Positions 33,854 to 42,992 of a stretch of 64,000 nucleotides of DNA are shown here, piece after piece. Each line of letters opens with the position of its first letter. The stretch's first letter is position 1. Made by a program: the position numbers and the translations under genes. Source of the DNA: Cohaesibacter sp. ES.047 (GTDB lineage: Bacteria; Pseudomonadota; Alphaproteobacteria; Rhizobiales; Cohaesibacteraceae); contig NZ_LT907844.1 in assembly GCF_900215505.1 (NCBI RefSeq), positions 4,821,078-4,885,077 on the forward strand, read 5' to 3'. The notes under the pieces were generated by a model. That model saw nothing but the letters and a program-made list of their open reading frames with translations, did not search any database and had not been told where the DNA came from.

Positions 33854-33939
33854 TGGTGCGGGCACCGGGAATCGAACCCGGACGATCTAGGATCGAGGGA
33901 TTTTAAGTCCCTTGCGTCTACCAATTCCGCCATGCCCGC
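33854..33939 (-). tRNA. tRNA-Leu (anticodon TAA)
   Basis: Minus strand: acceptor arms GCGGGCA and TGCCCGC close the molecule, followed by A and an encoded CCA. The anticodon loop CTTAAAA within GGGA...TCCC gives anticodon TAA. The T-arm has GGGTTCGAATCCC. A long variable arm (CTCGATCCTAGATCGTC) is the class II form typical of Leu. It is 86 bases with CCA. Confidence 0.96.
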
Positions 33940-33955
33940 AGAAATGGTGCGACCA

Positions 33956-33984
33956 TTGCTAATGCGATGAAGTGGCAATTGCAA
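33956..33984 (-). promoter_or_regulatory. Possible sigma-70-type promoter of tRNA-Leu
   Basis: Minus strand: TTGCAA (33984-33979) and TAGCAA (33961-33956), 17 bases apart, about 17 bases before the tRNA. The -10 is a poor match, so this is tentative. Confidence 0.35.
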
Positions 33985-34120
33985 GCAATGCCTCACACTC
34001 CATCCACAAAGCCCGCGCCGATAGAAACGCAGCGAAGCGGTATCCACTTGTGGCAAAGGAGAGCAGGCGACACCGATCAGCACCGCCCCTCCTGTCGACT
34101 TGAAGGACAAATGCAGGCGA

Positions 34121-34627
34121 CTAGCCAACAGGCCCTTTGGCAATCGGTGCCTGAAACTGCAGGCCCATGTCCCAGGGGAAATAGATCCAGGTATCCTGAG
34201 AAACCTCGGTGATATAGGTATCGACGAGAGGTCGGCCCATCGGCTTGGCATAGACCGCGGCGAAATGGGCTTTAGGCAGCATGGCCCGAACCACCTTTGC
34301 GGTTTTGCCCGTATCGACCAGATCGTCGATGATCAGCACACCTTCGCCATCGCCACCTTCCACATCGATCACCGACGGATCAATGGGCTTGAGAACCTGC
34401 ATCTCACCTTGCGATTCATAATCGTGATAGGACGCAACGCAGACGGTATCGATCATCCGCACACCCAGCTCACGGGCGATGATCGCCGCAGGCACGAGCC
34501 CACCGCGCGTAATGCAGACGATGGCCTTCCATTCGGAGACCCCTTTGAGACGCCATGCAAGAGCGCGGCAATCCCTGTGAAATTGTTCCCAGTAAACGGG
34601 AAAGGCATTGGGAGAAGCCTCAGCCAT
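34121..34627 (-). CDS. gpt: Xanthine(-guanine) phosphoribosyltransferase
   Basis: A 168-residue purine salvage enzyme that makes XMP or GMP from the base and PRPP. The PRPP-binding loop is [17 protein letters not shown] and the base-side region YFPWDMG is present near the C-terminus. Length and the [23 protein letters not shown] start fit Gpt rather than Hpt. ATG 34627 is preceded by GAAGGAAAAG. It lies 51 bp after the CinA-type gene on the same strand, likely an operon. Confidence 0.92.
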   Translation of the reverse strand: MAEASPNAFPVYWEQFHRDCRALAWRLKGVSEWKAIVCITRGGLVPAAIIARELGVRMIDTVCVASYHDYESQGEMQVLKPIDPSVIDVEGGDGEGVLIIDDLVDTGKTAKVVRAMLPKAHFAAVYAKPMGRPLVDTYITEVSQDTWIYFPWDMGLQFQAPIAKGPVG

Positions 34628-34678
34628 ATTCTTTTCCTTCTCGCTTTCGATCACGCCTGCCCCTTTGGGAGCCGCTTG

Positions 34679-35437
34679 CTAAAATTGACCTTGATGGTGC
34701 CCCTTGAGATCCGTCAAGAGCGCATGAACCGCATCTGCAGCAGCAGACAGGGCGTCCTTGTCGCGACTGCGCAGAACGATGTTGGTCGCAAAGACATTGT
34801 CCTTGATATAAGGGTATGAGCCAATGACCACCTGCGGATGATCCGTTTGCAGATTGGACAGGGGTCCAGCCACCAGTCCCTCACCAAGGCCACTGTCGAT
34901 GGTGACACTCTCGATCTGGCTGTTGGTGCGAAGAGTGGGGACGATTTCGTCCATCATCGCCTGCATCACGGAGGGAACACCTGCCATGACATGGACGTTT
35001 TCAAGGCGAAAGCCCGGTGCACTCGATACTTTATTCTTGATCAGATCGGCACCGAATGGAATGCGCGCCATGCGTTTGCGGGCCTCATTGAAGTCGGTCC
35101 CTTCCATCTTGTCATAGTGCGCCTCAAGAATGGCCATGGCGCGCGGATCATGATCGATCCCGACCCCGAAGGCCGCCGCAATGGAATCCGCCGTGATGTC
35201 ATCATGGGTTGGGCCGATGCCGCCGGTGGTAAAGACATAGGTAAAGCGCGAACGCAGGGCATTCACCGCCTCGACGATGGCGTCCATGTCATCGGAAACG
35301 ACCCGCACTTCCTTAAGGTCTATCCCGACCTGTGTCAGATAATCGGCGATGAAGCCGACATTCTTGTCCTTGGTTCGGCCAGACAGGATCTCGTCTCCGA
35401 TCACCAGAACCGCTGCGGTCACCACCTCTACACTCAT
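34679..35437 (-). CDS. MoCF_biosynth domain protein, N-terminal part of CinA only
   Basis: A 252-residue protein of the molybdopterin-binding (MogA/MoaB) fold, with VLVIGDEILSGRTKDKN, FTTGGIGPTHDDITADSIA and the later GVPSVMQAMMDE. In CinA this domain is ADP-ribose pyrophosphatase-like and is followed by a C-terminal nicotinamide-nucleotide amidase domain, which is absent here. A role in NAD by-product clean-up is plausible but unproven. The start has only a weak ribosome-binding site. It lies directly upstream of gpt. Confidence 0.88.
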   Translation of the reverse strand: MSVEVVTAAVLVIGDEILSGRTKDKNVGFIADYLTQVGIDLKEVRVVSDDMDAIVEAVNALRSRFTYVFTTGGIGPTHDDITADSIAAAFGVGIDHDPRAMAILEAHYDKMEGTDFNEARKRMARIPFGADLIKNKVSSAPGFRLENVHVMAGVPSVMQAMMDEIVPTLRTNSQIESVTIDSGLGEGLVAGPLSNLQTDHPQVVIGSYPYIKDNVFATNIVLRSRDKDALSAAADAVHALLTDLKGHHQGQF

Positions 35438-35746
35438 CGCACGTGTCTCACATCTGTTATTGGCTCCTGATCGTCACACCCTCATCCCGCAAAGGGAGAT
35501 CCCAGCTGACGCTCAGAAAGAATGCCCTTGGATTTACGCCAAGGCGCCCATCCGCTCAAGTGGGCTATTTGACAACACCGCTAATCTTAACAAGAAGATG
35601 GCACGCTCGTCATCCCAAAACAGCCCCCACAGGCCAAACCATAAAACCACGTTTTCCGTTTGAACCGCGCCCACGGGATCCCTAAGCTGACACAACACAT
35701 CGACCACCCCATCCCGAAACACGTCTTCCCGCCGAAGAGACCGCCC
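35438..35746. other. 309-bp divergent intergenic region
   Basis: Lies between the CinA-type and sfsA genes. A TTGACA is present at about 35568 but no well-spaced -10 follows. I see no ORF, repeat or structure that stands out. Confidence 0.4.
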
Positions 35747-36463
35747 ATGCAATTCGCCGCCCCCCTCATTCGAGGCACTCTGATCAAACGCTACAAGCGC
35801 TTTCTGGCCGACATCGAACTGGATGATGGCAGCCTGATCACCGCCCATTGTGCCAACCCCGGCTCTATGATGGGCCTGAAAGACCCCGGCGTGACAGTTT
35901 GGCTGTCAAAGTCCGACAATCCCAAACGCAAGCTCGCCTACAGTTGGGAACTCATGGAACTGGACGGCGCAATGATTGGCATCAACACAGCCCACCCCAA
36001 CCGCATTGTCGAAGAGGCCATACTGGCAGGCAAGGTGAGCGAAGTCGCCGCCTACCCGACCCTTCGGCGCGAAGTCAAATACGGCAAGAACAGCCGTATT
36101 GACCTGTTGCTGGAGGGAGAAGGCCTGCCGAATTGCTATGTCGAGGTGAAAAACGTCCATCTGTTGCGCGTCCCCGGTCTGGCCGAATTCCCGGATTCGG
36201 TCACAAAACGCGGCGCCAAGCATCTTGTCGAACTTGGTGACATGGTTCAGGAGGGGCACCGTGCCGTGATGCTCTATCTGGTCCAGCGCACGGACGCTGA
36301 GCGCTTCTCCCTTGCTGCGGACATAGATCCGGACTATGCCGCCGCCTTTGCCCTTGCACGCCAGCGAGGAGTTGAGGCCTATGTTTATGCCTGCGACATC
36401 TCAACGGACGGTATCACGCTGTCGCACCCGATCCCCTTTGATCTCCACCCCTTTGAACAATGA
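35747..36463 (+). CDS. sfsA: SfsA family DNA-binding protein / sugar fermentation stimulation homologue
   Basis: A 238-residue SfsA. The N-terminal OB-like part has LIRGTLIKRYKRFLADIEL and AHCANPGSMMGL. The catalytic-looking nuclease-like part has NSRIDLLLEGEGLPNCYVEVKNVHLLR and FPDSVTKRGAKHLVEL. These motifs resemble the PD-(D/E)XK nuclease core; nuclease activity has not been established for the family as far as I know. The sugar-fermentation name comes from E. coli overexpression. I start at ATG 35747 (MQFAAPLIRG), as the 29 upstream codons do not resemble the family. Confidence 0.92.
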   Translation: MQFAAPLIRGTLIKRYKRFLADIELDDGSLITAHCANPGSMMGLKDPGVTVWLSKSDNPKRKLAYSWELMELDGAMIGINTAHPNRIVEEAILAGKVSEVAAYPTLRREVKYGKNSRIDLLLEGEGLPNCYVEVKNVHLLRVPGLAEFPDSVTKRGAKHLVELGDMVQEGHRAVMLYLVQRTDAERFSLAADIDPDYAAAFALARQRGVEAYVYACDISTDGITLSHPIPFDLHPFEQ

Positions 36464-36588
36464 AGAACCCAACGCGTCTTTCATTGCACCGATGAAGCAA
36501 AAAGTGCCCCTTTGATCCGATTTCCGGTTTGCACATTGCGTGCGAGAACGATATCCATGGGGGAAAGAAGCAATCGGAATACGATCCA

Positions 36589-37425
36589 ATGGTAAATTAT
36601 ATAGAAGCCTCAAGCGCCCCCCTCAGAAACACCGGCGACATTCGCCTTTATGGCGAAGAAGCCTTCGAAGGCATGCGTAAGGCTGGCCAGTTGACCGCCC
36701 GCGCCCTTGATGGCGTTGCCGAACTGATCAAGCCGGGAACCAAGACCCAGGAAATCGATGATTTCATCCGTGATTTCGGCGAAGAGAACGGCGCCTTGCC
36801 AGCAACCCTGAACTACCGCGGGTATAAGAAATACACCTGCACCTCGATCAACCATGTTGTCTGCCACGGCATCCCCAATGACAAGCCCCTCAAGGAAGGC
36901 GACATCGTCAATGTCGACGTCACCTACATCCTCGACGGCTGGTACGGCGACAGTTCGCGGATGTACCCAGTTGGCCAGATCAAGCGCGCGGCCGAACGTC
37001 TGCTCGACGTCACCTATAAATCCTTGATGATCGGTATCGACGCATCCAAGCCGGGCAACACCACCGGAGACATCGGCGCGGCTATTCAGGAATATGCTGA
37101 AAGCGAACGCTGCGGTGTCGTGCGGGATTTTTGCGGCCATGGTGTCGGCCAGTTGTTCCACGATGCACCCAACATCCTGCATTATGGCACGCGGGGCGAA
37201 GGCGTTGAGCTCAAGCCCGGCATGATCTTCACCATCGAGCCGATGATCAATCTGGGCAAGCCCCACGTCAAGGTGCTGCACGACGGCTGGACCGCCGTCA
37301 CGCGTGATCGCTCCCTTTCGGCCCAGTTCGAGCATTCCATCGGCATTACCGAGGATGGCTGCGAGATCTTCACCCTGTCGCCAAAGGGTTATGACAAGCC
37401 GCCCTATATTCTAGGCAACGACTAG
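36589..37425 (+). CDS. map: Methionine aminopeptidase, type I
   Basis: A 278-residue type I Map, which removes N-terminal Met from new proteins. The pita-bread metal ligands are in place: Asp in [20 protein letters not shown] (two Asp), His in [13 protein letters not shown], Glu in [10 protein letters not shown] and Glu in [11 protein letters not shown]. It lacks an N-terminal zinc finger. The chosen ATG 36589 has a poor ribosome-binding site but starts where family similarity begins. It is the first gene of a map-radC pair, 34 bp apart. Confidence 0.96.
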   Translation: MVNYIEASSAPLRNTGDIRLYGEEAFEGMRKAGQLTARALDGVAELIKPGTKTQEIDDFIRDFGEENGALPATLNYRGYKKYTCTSINHVVCHGIPNDKPLKEGDIVNVDVTYILDGWYGDSSRMYPVGQIKRAAERLLDVTYKSLMIGIDASKPGNTTGDIGAAIQEYAESERCGVVRDFCGHGVGQLFHDAPNILHYGTRGEGVELKPGMIFTIEPMINLGKPHVKVLHDGWTAVTRDRSLSAQFEHSIGITEDGCEIFTLSPKGYDKPPYILGND

Positions 37426-37459
37426 CCTCAACCCCGAGGGCTTGCAGGGAGGCAGCGCA

Positions 37460-38158
37460 ATGGGCGGTTTGAAGGATGCAGCGGGTTCACCGCACTACAT
37501 GGGCCACCGCGACCGCCTGCGCCAAAAGTTCCGCGAGGCAGGCCCGGCAGCTCTGCATGACTACGAGTTGCTTGAGCTCATTCTCTTTCGCGCCATCCCG
37601 CGGCGGGACACCAAGCCCGTCGCCAAGGCCCTGCTGGACCGCTTCGGCTCTTTCGCCGAGGTCCTGTCCGCCCCGGACCGTCTGCTGATGGAGATCCCCG
37701 GCATTGGACAATCGGTCGTCACCGAACTCAAGCTGGTTCAGGCTGCCGCCTTCAAATTCACATCCGATCAGGTCAAGAACCGCCCGGTCCTGTCGTCATG
37801 GAACGCGGTGCTCGATCATTGCCGCACCACCATGGCCTACAATGATATCGAGCAGTTCCGGGTCATCTTTCTGGACAAGAAGAACAAGCTGATCGCCGAT
37901 GAAGTGCAGCAGACCGGAACGGTCGATCACACACCGGTCTATATTCGCGAGGTAGTCAAGCGCGCGCTCGAGCTTTCTGCCTCTGCCATCATCATGGTTC
38001 ACAATCATCCAAGCGGCGACCCGACCCCTTCACGGGCTGATATCGACATGACCAAACAGGTTGCCGACGCAGCAGAACCGCTCGGTGTCATTCTGCATGA
38101 TCACATCATAGTGGCGCGCAGCGGTCACGTGAGTTTCCGATCACTTGGATTAATCTAG
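37460..38158 (+). CDS. radC: RadC/JAB1-MPN domain protein
   Basis: A 232-residue RadC. It has an N-terminal helix-hairpin-helix part ([21 protein letters not shown]) and a C-terminal JAMM domain with [18 protein letters not shown]. The family was long called a DNA-repair protein, but the repair role is in doubt and the function is unknown. ATG 37460 has GGGAGG upstream. The gene is likely co-transcribed with map. Confidence 0.93.
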   Translation: MGGLKDAAGSPHYMGHRDRLRQKFREAGPAALHDYELLELILFRAIPRRDTKPVAKALLDRFGSFAEVLSAPDRLLMEIPGIGQSVVTELKLVQAAAFKFTSDQVKNRPVLSSWNAVLDHCRTTMAYNDIEQFRVIFLDKKNKLIADEVQQTGTVDHTPVYIREVVKRALELSASAIIMVHNHPSGDPTPSRADIDMTKQVADAAEPLGVILHDHIIVARSGHVSFRSLGLI

Positions 38159-38606
38159 TTCTTTCTCCCTAAGCACCCTTACGGAACCACCGATCTGGAC
38201 TGCCAGTCCGGTGCCGTGAAACACCCGGAATCTTTCCAGAACAACTAGATTTGCGCAATAAATACGCAAGATTCCAACAGTTTCTATGGTACAGATTACA
38301 ACTCTGCATATTTTTCATACAGAACAGCAGAAACGTTCCACATTTATCGTCTATTATGCAATCATTCTTCTAAAAAACCCCGATATCAGTGCCAAATATA
38401 CCAGCATTCACGCCGAATTTGGCTAAATTATAGACATATTTTTCGAATTACGCTGAAATTGTTTGTTTTCTCGACTCAACTATTTGTACTCCTAGCCACT
38501 TCTTGCTAAAAAAGTTGGCGAGAACTTTCTCATATAAAAACAAAACAACACCTTCCATCATAATAAGTGGTCCAAAGCCACAGAGAACTCAGGAACAGCG
38601 AGTCAA
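38159..38606. other. 448-bp intergenic region, AT-rich, before the liv operon
   Basis: No ORF is supported. The sequence is noticeably A/T-rich and includes a CTGGACTGCCAGTCCGG palindrome near the radC end and the dyad at 38251. It must hold the promoter and control region of livH; I cannot place the -35 and -10 with confidence. Confidence 0.5.
38251..38269. promoter_or_regulatory. Dyad TTGCG-N9-CGCAA upstream of livH
   Basis: Perfect 5-bp arms around CAATAAATA. A closely similar dyad, TTGCG-N10-CGCAA, occurs before the binding-protein gene at 42939-42958, which suggests a shared regulator. Confidence 0.4.
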
Positions 38607-39521
38607 ATGGAATATTTTATACAACAGCTGATCAATGGTATCGCACTGGGGTCTATTTACGGTCTCATCGCCATTGGTTACACCATGGTGTATGGCATTA
38701 TCGGCATGATCAACTTTGCCCATGGTGACATCTTCATGGTTGGCGCATTCATCGCGTTGATCGCGCTTCTGGCCGTAACAGCCATGGGCGTCACTTTCCT
38801 TCCCATTGCCCTCTTGATCGTCCTCATCATATCGATGCTGATGACATCGGTGTGGGGATGGGGTGTCGAGCGTCTGGCCTATCGCCCCTTGCGAGGCTCC
38901 TTCCGCCTGGCTCCGCTGATCACGGCCATCGGCATGTCGATTGTCCTTCAGAACTTCGTTCAGGTCGTTCAGGGCGCACGCGTCAAGCCGCTGCCGCCAC
39001 AAATCACTGGTGGCTTCACCCTGATGGAAGGCAATGGCTTTGCGGTCCAGTTGTCCTACATGCAGATCCTGATCATCGTGACGACATTCCTGCTCATGGT
39101 CGGATTTACCCTCCTGATCAACAAGACATCGCTCGGACGCGCCCAGCGCTCCTGCGAACAGGATCAGAAAATGGCAGCCCTTCTCGGTGTCAATGTCGAC
39201 CGCACGATCTCCCTGACCTTCGTCATGGGCGCAGCGCTCGCCTCGGTCGCAGGCATCATGTTCCTGCTCTACTACGGTGTGATCGACTTCTACATCGGCT
39301 TCCTTGCCGGGGTGAAAGCCTTCACGGCCGCTGTCCTTGGCGGGATTGGTTCGCTTCCCGGCGCCATGCTTGGCGGTCTGCTCATCGGCCTGATCGAGAC
39401 CTTCTGGTCCGGTTACTTCTCGGTGGAGTACAAGGACGTGGCAGCCTTCTCGATCCTCGCGATTGTGTTGATCTTCCTGCCGTCCGGCCTGCTAGGCAAG
39501 CCTGAAGTGGAGAAAGTGTAA
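38607..39521 (+). CDS. livH: Branched-chain amino acid ABC transporter permease LivH
   Basis: A 304-residue inner-membrane permease with about eight helices. The start QQLINGIALGSIYGLIAIGYTMVYGIIGMINFAHGDIFMVG is the classic LivH signature. AFTAAVLGGIGSLPGAMLGG is the conserved loop that contacts the ATPases. With LivM it forms the channel for Leu/Ile/Val or related amino acids. AGGAA precedes the ATG. The stop is one base from livM. Confidence 0.96.
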   Translation: MEYFIQQLINGIALGSIYGLIAIGYTMVYGIIGMINFAHGDIFMVGAFIALIALLAVTAMGVTFLPIALLIVLIISMLMTSVWGWGVERLAYRPLRGSFRLAPLITAIGMSIVLQNFVQVVQGARVKPLPPQITGGFTLMEGNGFAVQLSYMQILIIVTTFLLMVGFTLLINKTSLGRAQRSCEQDQKMAALLGVNVDRTISLTFVMGAALASVAGIMFLLYYGVIDFYIGFLAGVKAFTAAVLGGIGSLPGAMLGGLLIGLIETFWSGYFSVEYKDVAAFSILAIVLIFLPSGLLGKPEVEKV

Positions 39522-39522
39522 G

Positions 39523-40815
39523 ATGCAGTTTCTCAACGATAGCCGCGTAGGTGCCGCTCTCAAGGATGCGGGCCTAGCGGCACTGGTAACCCTTGGCCTG
39601 ACGTGGATCCTCGTGGGCATGAGAACAAAGACCGCGACAGGCGGCCTTGTCCTCACCAGCCAGTGGGAACTGGTTACCTGGATGGTTGTTGTGGTTGCGA
39701 TTGGTCGCTTCCTGATCAGCCTGCTCGTCTGGCGCGGTGAAAACGTCGTCGCAGATGCGGCCAAATCCGTCCTGCCATCAACGGAAGCCTTGACCAAAAT
39801 CGGCACCTTTTTCGGCCCCGCCCTTCTGGCGCTGGCTGTTTCGATGCCGTTTTGGGGCGATCGCTATATGATTGACCTTGGCATTCTGGTTCTCACCTAC
39901 ATCATGCTCGGCTGGGGTCTGAACATCGTGGTTGGCCTCGCCGGTCTTCTTGACCTCGGATATGTGGCCTTTTATGCGGTTGGCGCTTATTCCTACGCGT
40001 TGTTCGCCCACTATTTTGATCTCTCCTTCTGGGTCTGCCTGCCGCTTGCCGGTATTCTGGCAGCCTTCTGGGGCATTATTCTGGGCTTCCCTGTCTTGCG
40101 TCTGCGCGGCGACTATCTCGCCATCGTGACGCTAGCATTCGGGGAAATCATCCGTGTCGTCCTGCTCAACTGGTACCAGTTCACCGGCGGCCCCGACGGC
40201 ATATCCCGCATTCCGCGCCCCTCCTTCTTCGGCCTTGAATTCAAGCGCAAGGACGGATTTGCCGATTTCTTCGGCCTTGATTATTCCTCACTGCACAGGG
40301 TGATCTTCCTTTTCTATCTCATCCTGATTCTGGCTCTCGTTACCAACTTCGTGACAATGCGCCTGCGCAAATTGCCGATTGGCCGCGCATGGGAAGCCCT
40401 GCGTGAGGACGAAATCGCCTGCCGGTCTCTGGGGATCAACACCACCAACACCAAACTGACAGCCTTCTCGCTTGGCGCTATGTTCGGCGGTTTCGCCGGC
40501 GCATTCTTTGCCACCCGGCAGGGCTTCATTTCGCCAGAGAGCTTCACCTTCATGGAATCGGCAATCATTCTGGCCATCGTGGTGCTTGGCGGGCTGGGTA
40601 GCCAGATCGGCGTCGTCATCGCCTCCATCGTCATGATCGGCGGCTTTGAGCTCTTCCGAGATCTACAAGAGCTGCGCATGCTTGTCTTCGGCCTGTTGAT
40701 GGTCTTCATCATGGTCTGGAAACCGCGTGGTTTGATCTCAAGTCGCGCCCCGTCTGTCTATCTTAAAGAGAAGAAAGCCGTCTCGGGCGATCTGGTTGCG
40801 GAGGGCGAAGGATGA
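39523..40815 (+). CDS. livM: Branched-chain amino acid ABC transporter permease LivM
   Basis: A 430-residue inner-membrane permease, longer than LivH because of an N-terminal extension (about 100 residues with two or three helices). The core has LNIVVGLAGLLDLGYVAFYAVGAYSYAL and the cytosolic coupling loop GRAWEALREDEIACRSLGINTTNTKLTAFSLGA. It pairs with LivH. Its stop overlaps the ATG of livG by four bases. Confidence 0.96.
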   Translation: MQFLNDSRVGAALKDAGLAALVTLGLTWILVGMRTKTATGGLVLTSQWELVTWMVVVVAIGRFLISLLVWRGENVVADAAKSVLPSTEALTKIGTFFGPALLALAVSMPFWGDRYMIDLGILVLTYIMLGWGLNIVVGLAGLLDLGYVAFYAVGAYSYALFAHYFDLSFWVCLPLAGILAAFWGIILGFPVLRLRGDYLAIVTLAFGEIIRVVLLNWYQFTGGPDGISRIPRPSFFGLEFKRKDGFADFFGLDYSSLHRVIFLFYLILILALVTNFVTMRLRKLPIGRAWEALREDEIACRSLGINTTNTKLTAFSLGAMFGGFAGAFFATRQGFISPESFTFMESAIILAIVVLGGLGSQIGVVIASIVMIGGFELFRDLQELRMLVFGLLMVFIMVWKPRGLISSRAPSVYLKEKKAVSGDLVAEGEG

Positions 40816-41681
40816 ACACTTGGAACGACAATCCCATCCTGACCGTCGAGCATCTCACGATGCGCTTTGGCGGTCTGGTTGCGGTCGATGACCTTTCCTT
40901 CGAGGTTGGCCGCAATGACATCACCGCTCTGATCGGCCCCAACGGTGCCGGCAAGACCACGGTCTTCAACTGCGTCACGGGCTTCTACAAACCCACTGAA
41001 GGCCGGATCACCATGAAACGGTTAAACGGCGAACAGCTCCTTCTGGAACGGATGCCCGATTTCCAGATCGCGCAAAGCGCCAAAGTGGCAAGGACTTTCC
41101 AGAACATCCGTCTGTTCGGCGGCATGACCGTTTTGGAAAACCTGATGATCGCCCAACACAACAAACTGATGAAGGATTCCTACTTCACTGTGGGCGGCGT
41201 CCTTGGTCTCAAGAGCTTCCGCAGGTCCGAAACCGCCTCGATCGATAAAGCAAAAGGCTGGCTTGAGCGGATCGGGCTGATCGACCGGGCAGATGACCCC
41301 GCCGCAGACTTGCCTTATGGCGACCAGCGCCGTTTGGAAATCGCCCGTGCTATGTGCACGGGTCCGGAACTGCTCTGCCTTGACGAACCGGCTGCAGGTC
41401 TGAACCCCAAGGAAACCCATGAGCTGAACCAACTGCTCTATTCCATCCGGAAGACAGACGACACGGCGGTTCTGTTGATCGAACATGACATGAGCATGGT
41501 GATGGAGATCTCCGACCATGTTGTCGTTCTCGATTATGGCGTGAAGATCTCGGACGGCGATGCCAATCATGTCCAGAATGACCCCAGCGTGATTGCTGCC
41601 TATCTTGGTGTCGATGACGAAGAGGTTGAGGAAGCCGAAGCAGAAGCGCATTTCTCGCATAAGGAGGAGCAGACCTCATGA
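40812..41681 (+). CDS. livG: ABC transporter ATP-binding protein LivG
   Basis: A 289-residue ATPase with Walker A GPNGAGKTT and Walker B LLCLDEPAAGL. The signature motif is degenerate (DLPYGDQRR), as is usual in LivG. The His switch is IEHDMSMVM. It ends in an acidic tail rich in Glu. It starts inside the end of livM and overlaps livF by four bases, so the four genes are translationally coupled. Confidence 0.96.
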   Translation: MNTWNDNPILTVEHLTMRFGGLVAVDDLSFEVGRNDITALIGPNGAGKTTVFNCVTGFYKPTEGRITMKRLNGEQLLLERMPDFQIAQSAKVARTFQNIRLFGGMTVLENLMIAQHNKLMKDSYFTVGGVLGLKSFRRSETASIDKAKGWLERIGLIDRADDPAADLPYGDQRRLEIARAMCTGPELLCLDEPAAGLNPKETHELNQLLYSIRKTDDTAVLLIEHDMSMVMEISDHVVVLDYGVKISDGDANHVQNDPSVIAAYLGVDDEEVEEAEAEAHFSHKEEQTS

Positions 41682-42403
41682 GCCAGCCACTCCTGAGCCT
41701 GAGAGGCGTCGAAACCTATTATGGCAAGATCGTTGCCCTGCGCGGCATCGACATTGATGTCAATGAGGGCGAGATCGTCACCGTCATCGGTGCCAACGGT
41801 GCCGGTAAATCAACCACCATGATGACCATTTGCGGCATCACGCGTGCCCGCGCCGGTTCCATCATCTACCGCGGCGAGGACATCACCAAGCTGCCAACCC
41901 ATGAGATTGCGCACAAACAGATCGCTCAGTCTCCCGAGGGACGCCGGATCTTTGGCCGCATGACCGTCATGGAAAACCTTCAGATGGGGGCAGCAGTCAT
42001 CAACTACGCCCACATTGATGAAGACCTCAGGATGGTCTTTGACCTCTTCCCCATTCTGGAAAAGCGTCAAAGTCAACGGGGCGGCACCCTGTCAGGGGGC
42101 GAACAGCAAATGCTGGCGATCGCCCGAGCCCTGATGTCCCGCCCCAAGCTTCTGATGCTGGACGAACCTTCTCTGGGTCTTGCCCCTCTCGTGGTCAAGC
42201 AGATCTTCGAAGTGGTAAAGGAGCTGAATGAAAAGCAGGGTCTGACGGTCTTTCTCGTGGAACAGAATGCCTATCATGCGCTGCGCCTCGCCCATCGCGG
42301 ATACGTGATGATCAATGGACAGATCACCCTGACAGGTGGCGGCAAGGAACTTCTATCCAATCCGGAAGTTCAGGCAGCCTATCTCGAAGGCGGACGGCAC
42401 TAA
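41678..42403 (+). CDS. livF: ABC transporter ATP-binding protein LivF
   Basis: A 241-residue ATPase with Walker A GANGAGKST, signature LSGGEQQMLAIARA, Walker B LLMLDEPSLGL and the switch segment FLVEQNAYHALRLAHRGYV. It partners LivG. The start is inside the last codons of livG. It is followed 18 bp later by the small membrane protein. Confidence 0.96.
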   Translation: MSQPLLSLRGVETYYGKIVALRGIDIDVNEGEIVTVIGANGAGKSTTMMTICGITRARAGSIIYRGEDITKLPTHEIAHKQIAQSPEGRRIFGRMTVMENLQMGAAVINYAHIDEDLRMVFDLFPILEKRQSQRGGTLSGGEQQMLAIARALMSRPKLLMLDEPSLGLAPLVVKQIFEVVKELNEKQGLTVFLVEQNAYHALRLAHRGYVMINGQITLTGGGKELLSNPEVQAAYLEGGRH

Positions 42404-42421
42404 GCAAAAGGAACGGTTGTC

Positions 42422-42760
42422 ATGAACTTTCTTTGGGACAATACCATCGCCGCCTTTCTCGTCCTCACCATTTTTCTGGGTGGCGGAGCAGCTTGGATGT
42501 CAGGCAGAGCCATCGCGTTGAGCTGGCGTCCGAATTGGCAAATATTTTTATACATGCTGCTTCTGACCGCAGCAGTAAGATTTCTGAATTACGGCCTCTA
42601 TGAAGGACAATTGCTGTCCCTCTACTACTATCTGGTCACCTTCGTAATCCTGACAGCCTTCTGCTGGCTGGGTTACCGCTATACACGCACAAATCAGATG
42701 GTAAGGCAGTATCATTGGCTCTATCAAAAGGTCAGCCCTCTTTCCTGGAAAGAGCGGTAG
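42422..42760 (+). CDS. Small membrane protein at the end of the liv operon (DUF6867-like)
   Basis: A 112-residue protein with about three membrane helices (8-30, 40-58 and 66-90, for example IFLYMLLLTAAVRFLNYGLY) and a basic C-terminus. AAAGGAAC precedes the ATG. From memory, a family of this length and pattern (DUF6867) sits after livF in many Hyphomicrobiales, but I cannot check it. Its position within the operon suggests a link to the transporter, perhaps assembly or regulation. Confidence 0.75.
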   Translation: MNFLWDNTIAAFLVLTIFLGGGAAWMSGRAIALSWRPNWQIFLYMLLLTAAVRFLNYGLYEGQLLSLYYYLVTFVILTAFCWLGYRYTRTNQMVRQYHWLYQKVSPLSWKER

Positions 42761-42937
42761 GCCAGAGCCGATCAGCAAAAGATCGGGTGTGACGACACAC
42801 GCCACACTCGCTCCGACACATGCGGGACATAATCGATTGTTCAATTTGTGAAGGAGAAAAAGGGGATTGAATGTTTTATAAATTTCAGCCCTAATCCAAC
42901 CAACCGTAAGGTTCAAAAATAAAATCACTACCAGATT

Positions 42938-42959
42938 GTTGCGCTCAATCAGGCGCAAC
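42938..42959. promoter_or_regulatory. Dyad/hairpin in the leader of the binding-protein gene
   Basis: GTTGCGC and GCGCAAC are perfect 7-bp arms with an 8-base loop, 33 bases before the ATG. It contains TTGCG-N10-CGCAA, close to the dyad before livH. It could be an operator or an mRNA stem-loop. Confidence 0.45.
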
Positions 42960-42992
42960 GGAACACGCCAAACATCTCATGGGAGAGTTTTG

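Noticed and set aside
35640-35685. TTTGAACC before sfsA as a further ECF promoter
   Set aside because: Sixteen bases downstream the sequence is TAAG, not CGAC.
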